From: Arthrobacter sp. zg-Y769
GTDB taxonomy: Bacteria; Actinomycetota; Actinomycetes; Actinomycetales; Micrococcaceae
Length of the DNA stretch: 64,000 nucleotides
NCBI RefSeq assembly: GCF_020907405.1
Contig: NZ_JAJJOE010000009.1
Span: 277,876 to 341,875, forward strand
Direction: 5' to 3'
Position 1 is the stretch's first letter; each line of letters starts with the position of its first letter. The notes below the pieces were generated by a model, which was not told where the DNA came from, made no database searches, and saw nothing but the letters and a program-made list of their open reading frames with translations. Shown here in pieces: positions 17,303 through 26,571 of this stretch. The translations under genes were made by a program, and so were the position numbers.

Positions 17303-18178
17303 ATGGGTATTAATTCGAACGGCCCGGTTATTGAATTGGGACTTCTTGTGGGGGTAATCGTTCGCCGGTGGCTTTTGGTGGCGGTAATGGTCCTGCTCTT
17401 CGGATCAGTCGGACTTGTCCTCGGGGGAGTGGCTCCCGTCACCTATTCCGCCAGTGCATCCCTGACCGTGGCGCCGCTCACGACCTCCCCGTTCGCGTCA
17501 TCGGCGCCGCTGCAGGTGAACATGGCAACGGAGCGCGAGGTTATGGCGTCGCGGGAGGTTGCCGAGGCCGCAGCCGCGAATCTGGAGGACGTCACAGTGG
17601 ATGAGTTGATGGAGCAGACTTCCGTCGCCGCACCCACGGGTTCCCAGGTCCTGAAGGTAAGCGTGCGGGATGAAAGCGCCCAGGCTGCTGCGGACCATGC
17701 GAATGCGCTTGCACAGGCCTACCTGAACTTCCGGAGCGCGGGCGCCGGCGAGATTGCCGAGGGGCAGATCAACCTTTTGAACCAGCAGGTCGAGGAGCTG
17801 ACATCCTCCGATTCCATGTCGGACGCGGAAAGGCAGGAATTGTCCTCGCTCCACGAACAGCTGACCGCGCTGAGCCTGGTCGGTGAAATTCCCGGCCGCA
17901 TGATTTCCGCCGCTGCCGTTCCTTCCGCCCCGGCCTCGCCGGGCATCGGGGTCTATATGACGGCGGGTGCGGTCCTCGGTCTGCTGGCGGGCTGCGCTCT
18001 GGCGCTGGCACGCGACAGGGGCAGCCGACGGCACGCACCCGAGGGGAAGCGGCATTCCGGTTCCCTTTCCCCTGAGGTGCAGGACAAGGATAAAGCCGAC
18101 GGCACGCACCTCAGTGGCGCGCCTGGTTCCGCCGGACAGGCAGGCCGGGATGCCGAGGGCAGCAGGATCCGGGTTTAG
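17303..18178 (+). CDS. Wzz-like chain-length determinant, no kinase
   Basis: A 291-residue polysaccharide co-polymerase-like protein. One membrane helix near the N-terminus (~22-46) is followed by an extracellular region rich in helices (~50-215), a second membrane helix (~220-242) and a charged cytoplasmic tail. No Walker motif or tyrosine cluster is present, unlike the homologous protein at 35395. Such proteins set polymer length with the Wzy polymerase. ATG 17303 follows GGGGGGAATAGC, and the shared promoter element lies directly upstream. It leads the unit with the PssD/PssE-like genes. Confidence 0.83.
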   Translation: MGINSNGPVIELGLLVGVIVRRWLLVAVMVLLFGSVGLVLGGVAPVTYSASASLTVAPLTTSPFASSAPLQVNMATEREVMASREVAEAAAANLEDVTVDELMEQTSVAAPTGSQVLKVSVRDESAQAAADHANALAQAYLNFRSAGAGEIAEGQINLLNQQVEELTSSDSMSDAERQELSSLHEQLTALSLVGEIPGRMISAAAVPSAPASPGIGVYMTAGAVLGLLAGCALALARDRGSRRHAPEGKRHSGSLSPEVQDKDKADGTHLSGAPGSAGQAGRDAEGSRIRV

Positions 18179-18214
18179 GCCCGCATGGCCGGCACGCGTG
18201 GGGAAGGAAATGGC

Positions 18215-18664
18215 ATGAGGGTCCTGTTGGTGAGTTCCGGCGGCGGGCATTTGGCGCAGTTGCTTCCCCTGAGTCCATGGTGGGGAAAGCAGGAGCGCCA
18301 GTGGGTCACCGTTCGCCAAAGCGAAGTGGAGGGCGCACTGTCCGGCGAGAGCGTGGTGTGGGCGCATTTTCCCACTACCCGCAATATTCCGAATGCAGTG
18401 CGGAACCTGTTTTTGTCCTGGCCGACCATTAGGCGCTTTCGGCCTGACATACTTATTTCCGCAGGCGCCGGTATCAGTGTTCCGTTCTTTATAACGGCGA
18501 AATTATTGGGGATTAGTACCGTCTATATTGAATGCCTTGACCGGATCACCATGCCTACACTCAGCGGGCGGATTTGCTATCCGCTTGCCGACGTTTTTTG
18601 TATTCAGTGGGAAGAGCAGAGAAAGTTCTATCCCGAGGCCATAAACATTGGACCACTGCTGTGA
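18215..18664 (+). CDS. PssD/Alg14-like glycosyltransferase subunit
   Basis: A ~149-residue protein resembling Alg14/PssD, the membrane-recruiting acceptor-side half of a two-part GT-B transferase. It begins with VLLVSSGGGHLAQL, the characteristic glycine-rich opening, and has SAGAGISVPFF in the middle. I use ATG 18215, which has GGAAGG seven bases upstream, rather than ATG 18185. Its stop overlaps a GTG start of the next gene, which encodes the matching PssE/Alg13-like half. Confidence 0.84.
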   Translation: MRVLLVSSGGGHLAQLLPLSPWWGKQERQWVTVRQSEVEGALSGESVVWAHFPTTRNIPNAVRNLFLSWPTIRRFRPDILISAGAGISVPFFITAKLLGISTVYIECLDRITMPTLSGRICYPLADVFCIQWEEQRKFYPEAINIGPLL

Positions 18665-19227
18665 ATTCCCCGAAATATCGGATTGTCGTCTCCCTCGGTA
18701 CCGACCACCACCGGTTTGACCGTCTGGTTCACTGGACCGACCACTGGCTCGGCCTGTTCGAGGAGCCGCCGTCCTGCCTGGTGCAGCACGGCTCCAGCGC
18801 AGTCCCGAAGCTGGCTAAAGGCGTGGACCGTATGCCCCGCCCGGAACTCCTGGACCTGTATCGGGAAGCCGATCTGGTGGTGGTGCAGGGCGGTCCCGGT
18901 TCGATCCTTGATGCCAGGGAAGCAGGCCGTATTCCATTGGTGGTCCCGCGGCTGCCGGAGCTTAACGAGGTGGTGGATGCCCACCAGGTCGCTTTCACCA
19001 AGGCCATGGAAGAGCGGGGCGAAGCGGTGATGGCCACTCGGCTGGAACAGCTGATCCAGTTGGGCGACGCCGTGCTGCGGAGCCCGGAACAGGCACGGAC
19101 GGTTCCCCGGGTACCCGGCGGCGCCGATGCGGTCCGGGTGCTGGACCGGGTCGTCGCGGACCTTGCCTCAGCGCCGGCCCACGGGCATGTCCTCCGCCGG
19201 TTCCGGCAGGCCTGGGTTCGCGGTTAG
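18661..19227 (+). CDS. PssE/Alg13-like glycosyltransferase subunit
   Basis: A 188-residue GT28-C/Alg13-like protein, the nucleotide-sugar-binding half of the PssD-PssE pair. VVSLGTD opens the fold and VVVQGGPGSI matches the donor-binding loop. The start is GTG 18661 in a GTGA overlap with the PssD-like gene; the longer frame from 18574 would run inside that gene. The last 60 bases overlap the convergent flippase gene. The C-terminal ~40 residues are basic and could touch the membrane. Confidence 0.83.
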   Translation: MNSPKYRIVVSLGTDHHRFDRLVHWTDHWLGLFEEPPSCLVQHGSSAVPKLAKGVDRMPRPELLDLYREADLVVVQGGPGSILDAREAGRIPLVVPRLPELNEVVDAHQVAFTKAMEERGEAVMATRLEQLIQLGDAVLRSPEQARTVPRVPGGADAVRVLDRVVADLASAPAHGHVLRRFRQAWVRG

Positions 19228-20733
19228 CGAGGCCAAACCCAACGGTCGCCGCAGGACGGCCACCAGCCCCGCATAGACTGCACCGCCGCACACCAGCAGC
19301 AGGAACAATCCGGGGAGCGTGGGACCGGTTGCCAGCCGCAGCGCCCAGCCGCCGGCACCGAAGACGGCAAGCGCCAGGGCTGCCGGGAGGGCCACCACGC
19401 CGGGCCGGAGCCCGATACCGAGGAAGAACCGGACCTGGACGGCGGCGAGGCCGGCGTCCACCAATGCGGCGGAAGACCAGGCGATCACGGCGCCGTACAG
19501 GCCCAGCGCGGGAACCAGGAGCAGGTTTAAAGTTACTGCCACAGCAAGGGCCGCGAGCTTGTTAAGGAGCTGCCAGCGGCTGCGCCCCGACATCAGCAGC
19601 ACGCTCTGCACTCCGCCTGCGGAAACCACCAGCAGCATAGTGGCTGCAATGACGGTGAACACGCCGGAGCCGGCGTCGAACCCCTCGCCGAAGATCCGCA
19701 GGACGGGAGCGCCGAAGAGGAGATACACCAGATACAGCGGCCACGCCCCGAGGATCAGCAGCCGGGTGACCGAGTTGAAGAGCCTCGCCGCCGAGGCCGT
19801 GTCACCGACGGCGAGCGCCGCACTGAGCGCCGGGCCGGAGACAATCCGGGCTGTGTGGTCCAGCATGCTTCCCAGCCTGATGCAGCGGTTGACCACGCCG
19901 TAGACGCCCGCCGCGGCGGGGCCGAGGAAAACCGCCACGGCCAGCACACCGATCCACTCGAGCAGAACCTCCACCCCGGAGCTCACTCCGCGCGCGGAGG
20001 AAAAGGACCAGAACGACCGCCGGGACGGGCGGCTGCCCTGCCCGGCAGGGTTCCGGCCCGCCGCAGGGGAGGCGCGATGGTGCCGCAGTGTGCGCCGCAG
20101 GAGCAGGCCCGCCGCCGCGCCGACGATTAGCACGGGAACCGCCCAGGCAACCGACAGCGTTCCAATGCCGGCGCCTATCCCGATGGCGGCGCAGAGCCCG
20201 GCCAGTCGAAGCAGGGGCAGGGCCAGGTTCTGCAGCGCTGCGAACCGGACTATTTCGCCGCTTCCCCGGAGGGCGCCGAACAGGACGGTCATGAGGCTGC
20301 CGACGACGATGAACGGGGCTGCGGTACGGATGCCGGCTTCGGCGTCGGCCGCCCAGAGGTCCGCCACGGCAGGAGCCGCCACCCACAGGACAACGGCGGC
20401 TCCGGTTGACGCAGCGGCAACCGGAATCAGTGCCGTGGACAGCAGGGCTGCAGCGTCGTGTTCCCGGCCCGTCGCCCGCCCTGCGGCCAGGAACCGCACC
20501 AGCCCTGTGTCGGCACCAAAGGTGCAAAGGGTGGTGAGGATGGCGAAGGCTGCACTGATTTGGAAAAAGACGCCTGCCCCTTCAGCACCCAGCCGGTTGC
20601 TCACCAGCAGAGTGGTGCCGAAGGCCAGGGCGGATCCTGTGAGCACCAGGAGCAGTGAAACCGCTCCCGTGCGGGCGAGCGTGCGGCCCGGAGCTGCGTG
20701 CGGCCCTTCGTCCGGCCGCGCAGCGACGCTCAC
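19168..20733 (-). CDS. Wzx-like polysaccharide flippase
   Basis: A 521-residue protein with about 12-14 hydrophobic segments, of the oligosaccharide flippase/MATE-related superfamily. It would move the lipid-linked repeat unit across the membrane. The start is GTG 20733 within a GTGA overlap with the upstream polymerase gene. It is the last gene of a minus-strand operon running from 27306. The C-terminus is antisense to the end of the PssE-like gene. A second, MurJ-type flippase is at 45786. Confidence 0.86.
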   Translation of the reverse strand: MSVAARPDEGPHAAPGRTLARTGAVSLLLVLTGSALAFGTTLLVSNRLGAEGAGVFFQISAAFAILTTLCTFGADTGLVRFLAAGRATGREHDAAALLSTALIPVAAASTGAAVVLWVAAPAVADLWAADAEAGIRTAAPFIVVGSLMTVLFGALRGSGEIVRFAALQNLALPLLRLAGLCAAIGIGAGIGTLSVAWAVPVLIVGAAAGLLLRRTLRHHRASPAAGRNPAGQGSRPSRRSFWSFSSARGVSSGVEVLLEWIGVLAVAVFLGPAAAGVYGVVNRCIRLGSMLDHTARIVSGPALSAALAVGDTASAARLFNSVTRLLILGAWPLYLVYLLFGAPVLRIFGEGFDAGSGVFTVIAATMLLVVSAGGVQSVLLMSGRSRWQLLNKLAALAVAVTLNLLLVPALGLYGAVIAWSSAALVDAGLAAVQVRFFLGIGLRPGVVALPAALALAVFGAGGWALRLATGPTLPGLFLLLVCGGAVYAGLVAVLRRPLGLASLTANPGLPEPAEDMPVGRR

Positions 20734-22010
20734 GCCGCCCCGTAGCGGCCGCGCAGGAGCACGGCGAGGACCACAAACACCGCGGTCAGCTGCATCACGT
20801 CAAACCCGTAGAAGGGGATCATCACCAACGCGGCCACAGGAACACTGTGCAGCCACAAACCGGCGGTGGACGGGGTAGGCCAGGTACGAAGGACGGCACC
20901 GGCCAGGAAATAGAGGAACAGGCACAGTCCCACCAGGCCGTAGGAGAACATCAGCATCCAGAGGTAACCCTGCGTTCCCAGGGAGACTCCGATGGTCTCC
21001 TCCAGGCGTGGCGTGCCGTAGCCCAGCAGCGGCTGTTCCAGGGTTGCCTTCCAGGTCTGCAGATACAGGCTCAGGCGTCCGGTGGTGCTGTCGCTGTACA
21101 GCTGGCGGTCCAGGATGTGCTGCAGCGAGCCTGTTGCCACGATGGTTCCGCCGGCCAGCAGCATCCCGGCAAGGCCCAGGGCTGCCGCCGCGAGCCGTCC
21201 CCGGAAGGCCAGCCGTAGAACCACGTAGACCACGGCGGCGCCCAGGCCCACGAGCATTCCCCGGTTGCTGGTTGCCAGCGCCGGCCAGAAGGACACTGCC
21301 ATGCCCAGCACCAGCAGGGCCTTGGTGAGGGGCGAACGGGCCAGGGCAACGGCGGCACAGACCACCGGGGTCAGGACCGCAAACATCACGCCCCAGCTGT
21401 TGGCGTAGGGAAACGGTGCAGCGGGGCGGTTGAAGGCTTCGGGGGCGCCTCCGGGGTGTTGGACCTCGGCCAGGGGAGGTAATACCAGGTTACGTACCAG
21501 GGGATTTTCGAGCAGGGCATCCGGAACGAGCAGTCCCACGGGAGTGGTGAGGCGGTAGTCGGGGAAGTAGATGGCGGTGATGCCGAGGAGGATCATCGCC
21601 AGCCACATTGCCAGCAGGCCGTAAACCACCTTGCGCACCGGCAGGTTCTCCCGGGCATTGATGACGTACAGCAGGAAAATTCCCACTGCCAATAGGATCC
21701 CGCTGCGCTGCCCGTAGGCCAGCAGGGAAGCTCCGGAGAGCAGGTTGATGCCGGCTGCACCTACCCAGACCAGGAACGCGGCCCACGGCAGGACGCCCGG
21801 AACCAGCACAATGCCGCCGCGGCTGAGCATCAGCACCGCCATGACTCCCGCCAGTATCAACGGCATAAAGGCAGCCGCTCCCAGCGCCCACCACAGGGGG
21901 AAACCAATCAGCAGCAGCATCAACGGCCAGGCCGGAAGCGGGCGCCGGATCACCGCATGTGCCGGAGACGAAAAGTGCAGGTCCCGCCGCCCCAATACAG
22001 CGGTACTCAA
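20730..22010 (-). CDS. O-antigen ligase/polymerase (Wzy-like)
   Basis: A 426-residue, very hydrophobic protein with about ten or more membrane segments and a large loop after the middle (VLPPLAEVQHPGG region), followed by the RLSLYLQTWKATLEQPLLGYG segment typical of the Wzy_C domain. It would polymerise lipid-linked repeats on the outer face of the membrane. The start is TTG 22010 in a TTGA overlap with the GT2 gene. It appears full length, unlike the truncated copy at 40929. Confidence 0.85.
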   Translation of the reverse strand: MSTAVLGRRDLHFSSPAHAVIRRPLPAWPLMLLLIGFPLWWALGAAAFMPLILAGVMAVLMLSRGGIVLVPGVLPWAAFLVWVGAAGINLLSGASLLAYGQRSGILLAVGIFLLYVINARENLPVRKVVYGLLAMWLAMILLGITAIYFPDYRLTTPVGLLVPDALLENPLVRNLVLPPLAEVQHPGGAPEAFNRPAAPFPYANSWGVMFAVLTPVVCAAVALARSPLTKALLVLGMAVSFWPALATSNRGMLVGLGAAVVYVVLRLAFRGRLAAAALGLAGMLLAGGTIVATGSLQHILDRQLYSDSTTGRLSLYLQTWKATLEQPLLGYGTPRLEETIGVSLGTQGYLWMLMFSYGLVGLCLFLYFLAGAVLRTWPTPSTAGLWLHSVPVAALVMIPFYGFDVMQLTAVFVVLAVLLRGRYGAA

Positions 22011-22930
22011 ACCCCTCGCCCCCTCTTCTGCACGAACGCCAGCAGGGAGTCAGCGGAAACGGCCCCGGCGGCAACGAGGACGGCAGCGTAGGCCCGTGCC
22101 TGGCCGGGATCGCGCCGCAGGGCGCTGCGGGCCCACTGCCAGGCTTCCTTTCGATGTCCCAGTGCGGCGTGCGCGAAGGCTACCTGCCCGGCAATCCGGG
22201 CGGTCCCGGCCCGACTGGTGGAGAACTCGGGAAACTTCCGCAGCAGATACGTCAGGCCGGCGGCGAGCATCTCCCACTTTCCGGCGTACATCGAGTGTTC
22301 GCCCCAGCGCACCAGCACCAGGGGTTCCTGCACGCAGCGGACGTGACCGAAGCGGGTGGCCCGCAGGAGCAGGTCATAATCCTCCCCGTAGGAGGCGGGC
22401 AGCGTTTCGTCTACCAGCCCGACCCGGCCCGTAAGGTCGGACCGCCGATACAGCAGGGACGAGGTATGGACGGCGGTAACCCGCGAGCGGAGCAGATCCT
22501 CGAATCCGACAGTCGGCGGAGGGGTGCGGGTTGTTATGGAGGTATCCGAGATGAGCCGGAGGCCCGTGCCGATTGCCACCGCCGCGGTGTCCCCGCGCCA
22601 GGCGGCAAGCTGGAGGCGCAGCTTCGTACGTTCCCACGCGTCGTCGTCGTCGCAGAAGGCCACGTATCCACCGGCGGACGCGAGGATGCCGGTATTGCGG
22701 GCACCGGCAAGGCCGGGGGAGCGGCTGTTGGACAAAACGGCCAGCGTCCGGCGCGGCGGCACCCGAAGGTCCCCGAGCGGGTCCACCCGGGGACTGTCGA
22801 AGACAACAAGAACCTCCACCTCCCCGGCATAGTCCTGTGCAAGGGCGGCGCGTACGGCATGGCGCAGGAGGGCCGGCCGGTCCACCGTAGTGATCACCAC
22901 GCTCACGGGCGGGAGGCTGGGGTTGTTCAC
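22007..22930 (-). CDS. GT2-family glycosyltransferase
   Basis: A 307-residue GT-A enzyme. The opening VSVVITTVDRP, the FCDDDDAW acidic metal/nucleotide site and the GEDYD segment are typical of GT2 transferases. The C-terminal ~90 residues are helical and TPR-like. I start at GTG 22930, which is preceded by AAAGGAATCC; the longer frame to 23080 would overlap the upstream gene by 137 bases. It sits 13 bases after the CDP-alcohol phosphotransferase gene. The added sugar is unknown. Confidence 0.86.
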   Translation of the reverse strand: MNNPSLPPVSVVITTVDRPALLRHAVRAALAQDYAGEVEVLVVFDSPRVDPLGDLRVPPRRTLAVLSNSRSPGLAGARNTGILASAGGYVAFCDDDDAWERTKLRLQLAAWRGDTAAVAIGTGLRLISDTSITTRTPPPTVGFEDLLRSRVTAVHTSSLLYRRSDLTGRVGLVDETLPASYGEDYDLLLRATRFGHVRCVQEPLVLVRWGEHSMYAGKWEMLAAGLTYLLRKFPEFSTSRAGTARIAGQVAFAHAALGHRKEAWQWARSALRRDPGQARAYAAVLVAAGAVSADSLLAFVQKRGRGV

Positions 22931-22943
22931 GGCAGGATTCCTT

Positions 22944-23711
22944 TCACAACGAGACCAAGGTGCGGTACTTGCGGCGCATGGAAGCAGCGCCGGCCAAAAG
23001 GTTGAACAGGAACAGGCATCCATAGGCGACGAGGAACGCCTCCTCGCTTCCCCAGCAGGCAAACACCCAGCACAGGACACCTGTATCGGCAGGCAGCAGC
23101 AGGAAGGAACGCAGCGGCGACGGCGACGGCTCCGGGCGGTGGTCCGGCCCGTGCCGGCGGACCAGCTGCTCCGCGAGGATCTGGCTCATGAAGTGCCCGG
23201 CCGACAGCAGGCAGTACAGCAGCGGCAGCACCAGCACCAGGCGGGAAGCATCGGTGTGGAGAGCCCATCCGCCCAGTACAGCCAGATGGATGGCCGGGGT
23301 CCGGACGGCATCCACCACGTGGTCCAGCCATTCACCTGCCGGACCGCCGCGGCCTGTCACCCGTGCCACCTGCCCGTCGGCGGAGTCCAGGACGTAGCCA
23401 GCCGCGAGCAGCACGGCGGCAGCCAATCCTGTGATGGCCCCGGGCGGCCGCAGGAGCAGCAGCCAGAGCCCGCACAGGGACAACACGGCGCTCGCTGCCG
23501 TCACCAGGTTCGGGGAGACCCGCAGGGCGACGGCGGCAGCGGCGGCATAACGCGCCAGCCGGCGGTTGATCCAACGGGTATAGGCCGGAACACCTGCCCC
23601 CGGCTTCTGCGCCTTGTCCATCTGCGCCAGGGCGGCGCGGAAGGACAGTGGCCCATTGGGCTGCCGCCCGCCGGCAGTCGCTCTGCCCCCACTCCGGGTT
23701 GCGGACCTCAT
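22944..23711 (-). CDS. CDP-alcohol phosphotransferase
   Basis: A 255-residue membrane enzyme with about six hydrophobic helices. The complete family signature D-x2-DG-x2-AR-x8-G-x3-D-x3-D runs from D109 to D134. These enzymes transfer a phospho-alcohol between a CDP donor and an acceptor alcohol. Placement inside an EPS operon, plus a TagD-like cytidylyltransferase in the same locus, suggests a phospho-alcohol added to a glycan or its lipid carrier rather than ordinary phospholipid synthesis; that link is inferred. The ATG at 23711 overlaps the stop of the preceding gene. Confidence 0.85.
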   Translation of the reverse strand: MRSATRSGGRATAGGRQPNGPLSFRAALAQMDKAQKPGAGVPAYTRWINRRLARYAAAAAVALRVSPNLVTAASAVLSLCGLWLLLLRPPGAITGLAAAVLLAAGYVLDSADGQVARVTGRGGPAGEWLDHVVDAVRTPAIHLAVLGGWALHTDASRLVLVLPLLYCLLSAGHFMSQILAEQLVRRHGPDHRPEPSPSPLRSFLLLPADTGVLCWVFACWGSEEAFLVAYGCLFLFNLLAGAASMRRKYRTLVSL

Positions 23712-26548
23712 CGGCGCGGATTCACGGTCGCAGTGAGGTCGAAACTGGTGTTCGGGGTCGCGCGGTAGTTGGAATGGACCTCCGCACTGATCACGTTGGC
23801 GCCGGCAGTAAACGCGCTGCCGGGAACAGTGACCACCACGGGTGCGGCCAGGGCTGCGGCCGTTCCGGGGGCGGCGGTGGCATAAGTGTTGTGGTTGGGG
23901 GTTCCGGCCGGCATGTTGGCCCGCGCTACCTCCACGCCGTTCACATAGACCACCAGGCCGTCGTCGGCCCTCGTCGTCAAGGTCACCGACGCCAGTTGCG
24001 ACGGGTCGGAAATCGAGACGGTTTTGCGGAAATGGCTGGAAAGCGGTTTGGTGCCGCCGGCCGTCAGGGTTGTGCCCAGTCCCGTGGTGCCCCAGCCGAA
24101 CGCGGCCGTTCCGGTGCTCCAGCCCGCGTCATTGAAGGCGGTGCCGGTCCAGCCGGCCGGAGGTGCCTCGCCGCTGAACCGGTACTTCCACTGGCTCCCG
24201 GCGGCGATCAGGGACTCGGCGGGTGGAGCAGGTGCACCGCCCCCGGCCGGGACCGCCGCCGCCGTCGTCGCCGAATAATTGCCGGCGGCGTCTGCAGCGC
24301 GGACATAGTAACGGGCCCCGGCGACGGCGGGCAGCGAGAAGGTGGTGGCCGTAGTGGTGGCTACCACGCGGTCATTGCGCAGCACATGGTAGAGAGCCGG
24401 TGATCCGGCGGCGGCGGACCAGCGGAGTGTGTCGTTTCCGCCGGCGCTGTTGACGGTGAACCCGCCCGGAGTGGAAGGGGCAGTGGCATCGGCGGGGGCA
24501 AACCGGGCGTAGCCTCCCGACCACTGGCTCGTGCCGGCGGAGGACACGGAGGACACCAGGTCTCCGCCGGCCCACAGGATGCCGCGGCTGTCCACAAAGG
24601 CGGACCAGATTCCGTACCCGGCCCGTCCCTTCATCACCGGGTTGAACGCCGGAATGTACTCACCGGTGCCGGCGTGCCAGGCGCCGATCAGGTTGATTTT
24701 GTCCGCCATCTGGAAATTCGATCCGACGCTGGGCCAGGTGGAGGCGCCGCTGTAGTTCCAGTGTCCGCAGTGGCAGGAGCCGTAGACAATGCCGTTGGCC
24801 GCGCTGACATCCTGGAAGTCGCCGCCGGACAACGTGATGTTCGTGGATTGGCGGGTGAGGCTGGCGGCGTCGAAGCTGAAGAGGGAGTGCTCCGCACCGC
24901 CCACCCATACGCGGTTGCCCACTTCCTCAATGCCCTGCTGGTATCCCGCCCGTTCTCCCGAGCTGGGGACGAAGTTCCAGGGCACAACTGCGGCTCCGGC
25001 TTCGGTACGGATGGCCGCGGCCCGGTAGGCGCTGGCCGTGTTTGACGTGCTGAAGTAGCCGGCGGCGTAAAGACGCTGGCCGTCCGCTGCGGGGTCCACG
25101 TCCACTACCGTGCCGTTGAAGGCCGGGTTCCAGGTGCCGTCCGGCTGGCCGGTGGCTGCTGCCACCCTTGCTGCGGACCTCGCGTAGACGGGGTTGCCGG
25201 CGGCGCCGGTGAGGTGCGTGAAGGCACCGCCGACGTACAGCCAGCCCTCCCGCACCTCGAGGCTGCGGATTTGTACCGCACCGCCGCTGACCCGGTTTTC
25301 GACGCCGAGCCGCCACCCCGGGGCGGCGGCACCGCTGACTGGATCTATGGCGGTGACCGCACCGACGGGGGAACCGTCCAGCGTGCTGAAGGTGCCGCCG
25401 ATGGCAAGGGTTCCGTTGGGGAGTACGGCCAGGGCCTTGACCTGGCCGTTGAGCCGGGGCCGGAAACCCGAAATCCATTCGCCCGTATTCACATCGAAAC
25501 CGGCGAGGTAGGACTGCTCCACCCGTCCGGTGCCGGCGGAGTCCTTTTGGACGTAGCGGAAGTTCCCCGCCACGTAGACGGTGTTGCCGATCTGCGCGAA
25601 GGCCTGCACTTCGGTGTTCAGTTCGCCGGAACCGCCGGCCAGCTCCGCTACACCCCACGCTGTGGGCGCGGCACCGGTCTCCGGGCGGGCCTGCTGGTTG
25701 TAGCCGGGTGCACCGGACGCCGGAAGGGCAGCGAACCCCGCGTTGGCCTGGGTCAGCTTGGGCCGCAGGTACATCTGGGTGAACGGGCGCGGGTTACCCG
25801 CGGTGGCCGTCTTGGACCAGAGATAGGTGGAGGCCGAGTTCTCGCCGCGGGCCTGGCTGCCGTAGGCGAAGCCCTGCGTCCAGCCCTGCGCCTCGGATTC
25901 GGAGGTCACTAGCCGCGCAAAGTTCTGGTCCGCTCCGAAACCGGAGGTCCGGCCACCGGTGAATTCCGTGGAGTCGAAGCTGCCGGAGGTGACCGGGGTG
26001 GCCGATCCCAGCGCCCAGGACCAGCGCGGCTGGTTGGCGGTGCGGTACCGCACCTCCTGCCAGCTGCTGCCCGTCGTATCCAGTGCCCGCCGCAGCCGGA
26101 CGCCGTCCTCCAGCTTGTCGGGTGCCTGTCCGTTGAGCAGCCCGTCAATCAGCGTCGAAGAAAGCTGCCGGGGGGTGAAGGCTCCCGTGCCGGTGACGGT
26201 GCCGCGTACCTGGGCGGGAGTCCCGACGCCTTCGTAAAGTTCCTTCCACCCTTCGCGGCCGCGTCCGATAAGCACCCAGCCGCCGCCGTCGGTTACCTGG
26301 TCGCAGTAGAACTGCTCCGGAGCGGCCATCGCCGGCGTGAGCAGCCAGTACACACCGGAGGGCGCAGCCGGGTTGGCCTGCTTGATCTCCCAGCAGGAGG
26401 CGGCCGCCGATGCCGAGGATGCCCCGTCGACCGCAGCCGGTTCCGCCGTGCTGGCCGGAAGGGCGGTAGCCAGTGTGGCGGTGGTGGCGAGCGCGGCCAG
26501 GGCCGCACACAATGCGGCGGATCTCCCGGGGCGGAGCAGGTTTTTCAT
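23708..26548 (-). CDS. Secreted fibrinogen-like, beta-propeller, FN3 protein
   Basis: A 946-residue exported protein. A signal peptide (~1-38) precedes a fibrinogen-C-like domain (~50-265; YCDQVTDGGGW matches the family's opening). A repetitive region (~300-680) with recurring VAGNF/IGGTF/VGGAF-type blades suggests a beta-propeller. A fibronectin type III domain (~690-775) and a C-terminal beta-rich, probably ligand-binding module (~780-946) follow. ATG 26548 has AAAGGA upstream; the open frame to 26827 is antisense-like and not used. It is embedded in the EPS operon, so it may bind or organise the polymer at the cell surface. This function is inferred. Confidence 0.8.
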   Translation of the reverse strand: MKNLLRPGRSAALCAALAALATTATLATALPASTAEPAAVDGASSASAAASCWEIKQANPAAPSGVYWLLTPAMAAPEQFYCDQVTDGGGWVLIGRGREGWKELYEGVGTPAQVRGTVTGTGAFTPRQLSSTLIDGLLNGQAPDKLEDGVRLRRALDTTGSSWQEVRYRTANQPRWSWALGSATPVTSGSFDSTEFTGGRTSGFGADQNFARLVTSESEAQGWTQGFAYGSQARGENSASTYLWSKTATAGNPRPFTQMYLRPKLTQANAGFAALPASGAPGYNQQARPETGAAPTAWGVAELAGGSGELNTEVQAFAQIGNTVYVAGNFRYVQKDSAGTGRVEQSYLAGFDVNTGEWISGFRPRLNGQVKALAVLPNGTLAIGGTFSTLDGSPVGAVTAIDPVSGAAAPGWRLGVENRVSGGAVQIRSLEVREGWLYVGGAFTHLTGAAGNPVYARSAARVAAATGQPDGTWNPAFNGTVVDVDPAADGQRLYAAGYFSTSNTASAYRAAAIRTEAGAAVVPWNFVPSSGERAGYQQGIEEVGNRVWVGGAEHSLFSFDAASLTRQSTNITLSGGDFQDVSAANGIVYGSCHCGHWNYSGASTWPSVGSNFQMADKINLIGAWHAGTGEYIPAFNPVMKGRAGYGIWSAFVDSRGILWAGGDLVSSVSSAGTSQWSGGYARFAPADATAPSTPGGFTVNSAGGNDTLRWSAAAGSPALYHVLRNDRVVATTTATTFSLPAVAGARYYVRAADAAGNYSATTAAAVPAGGGAPAPPAESLIAAGSQWKYRFSGEAPPAGWTGTAFNDAGWSTGTAAFGWGTTGLGTTLTAGGTKPLSSHFRKTVSISDPSQLASVTLTTRADDGLVVYVNGVEVARANMPAGTPNHNTYATAAPGTAAALAAPVVVTVPGSAFTAGANVISAEVHSNYRATPNTSFDLTATVNPRR

Positions 26549-26571
26549 GGTTAGTCCTTTTGGGCAGGGGA

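Noticed and set aside
17303..18178. Wzz-like protein as a tyrosine autokinase
   Set aside because: No Walker A, A' or B motif and no tyrosine cluster; the cytoplasmic tail is short.
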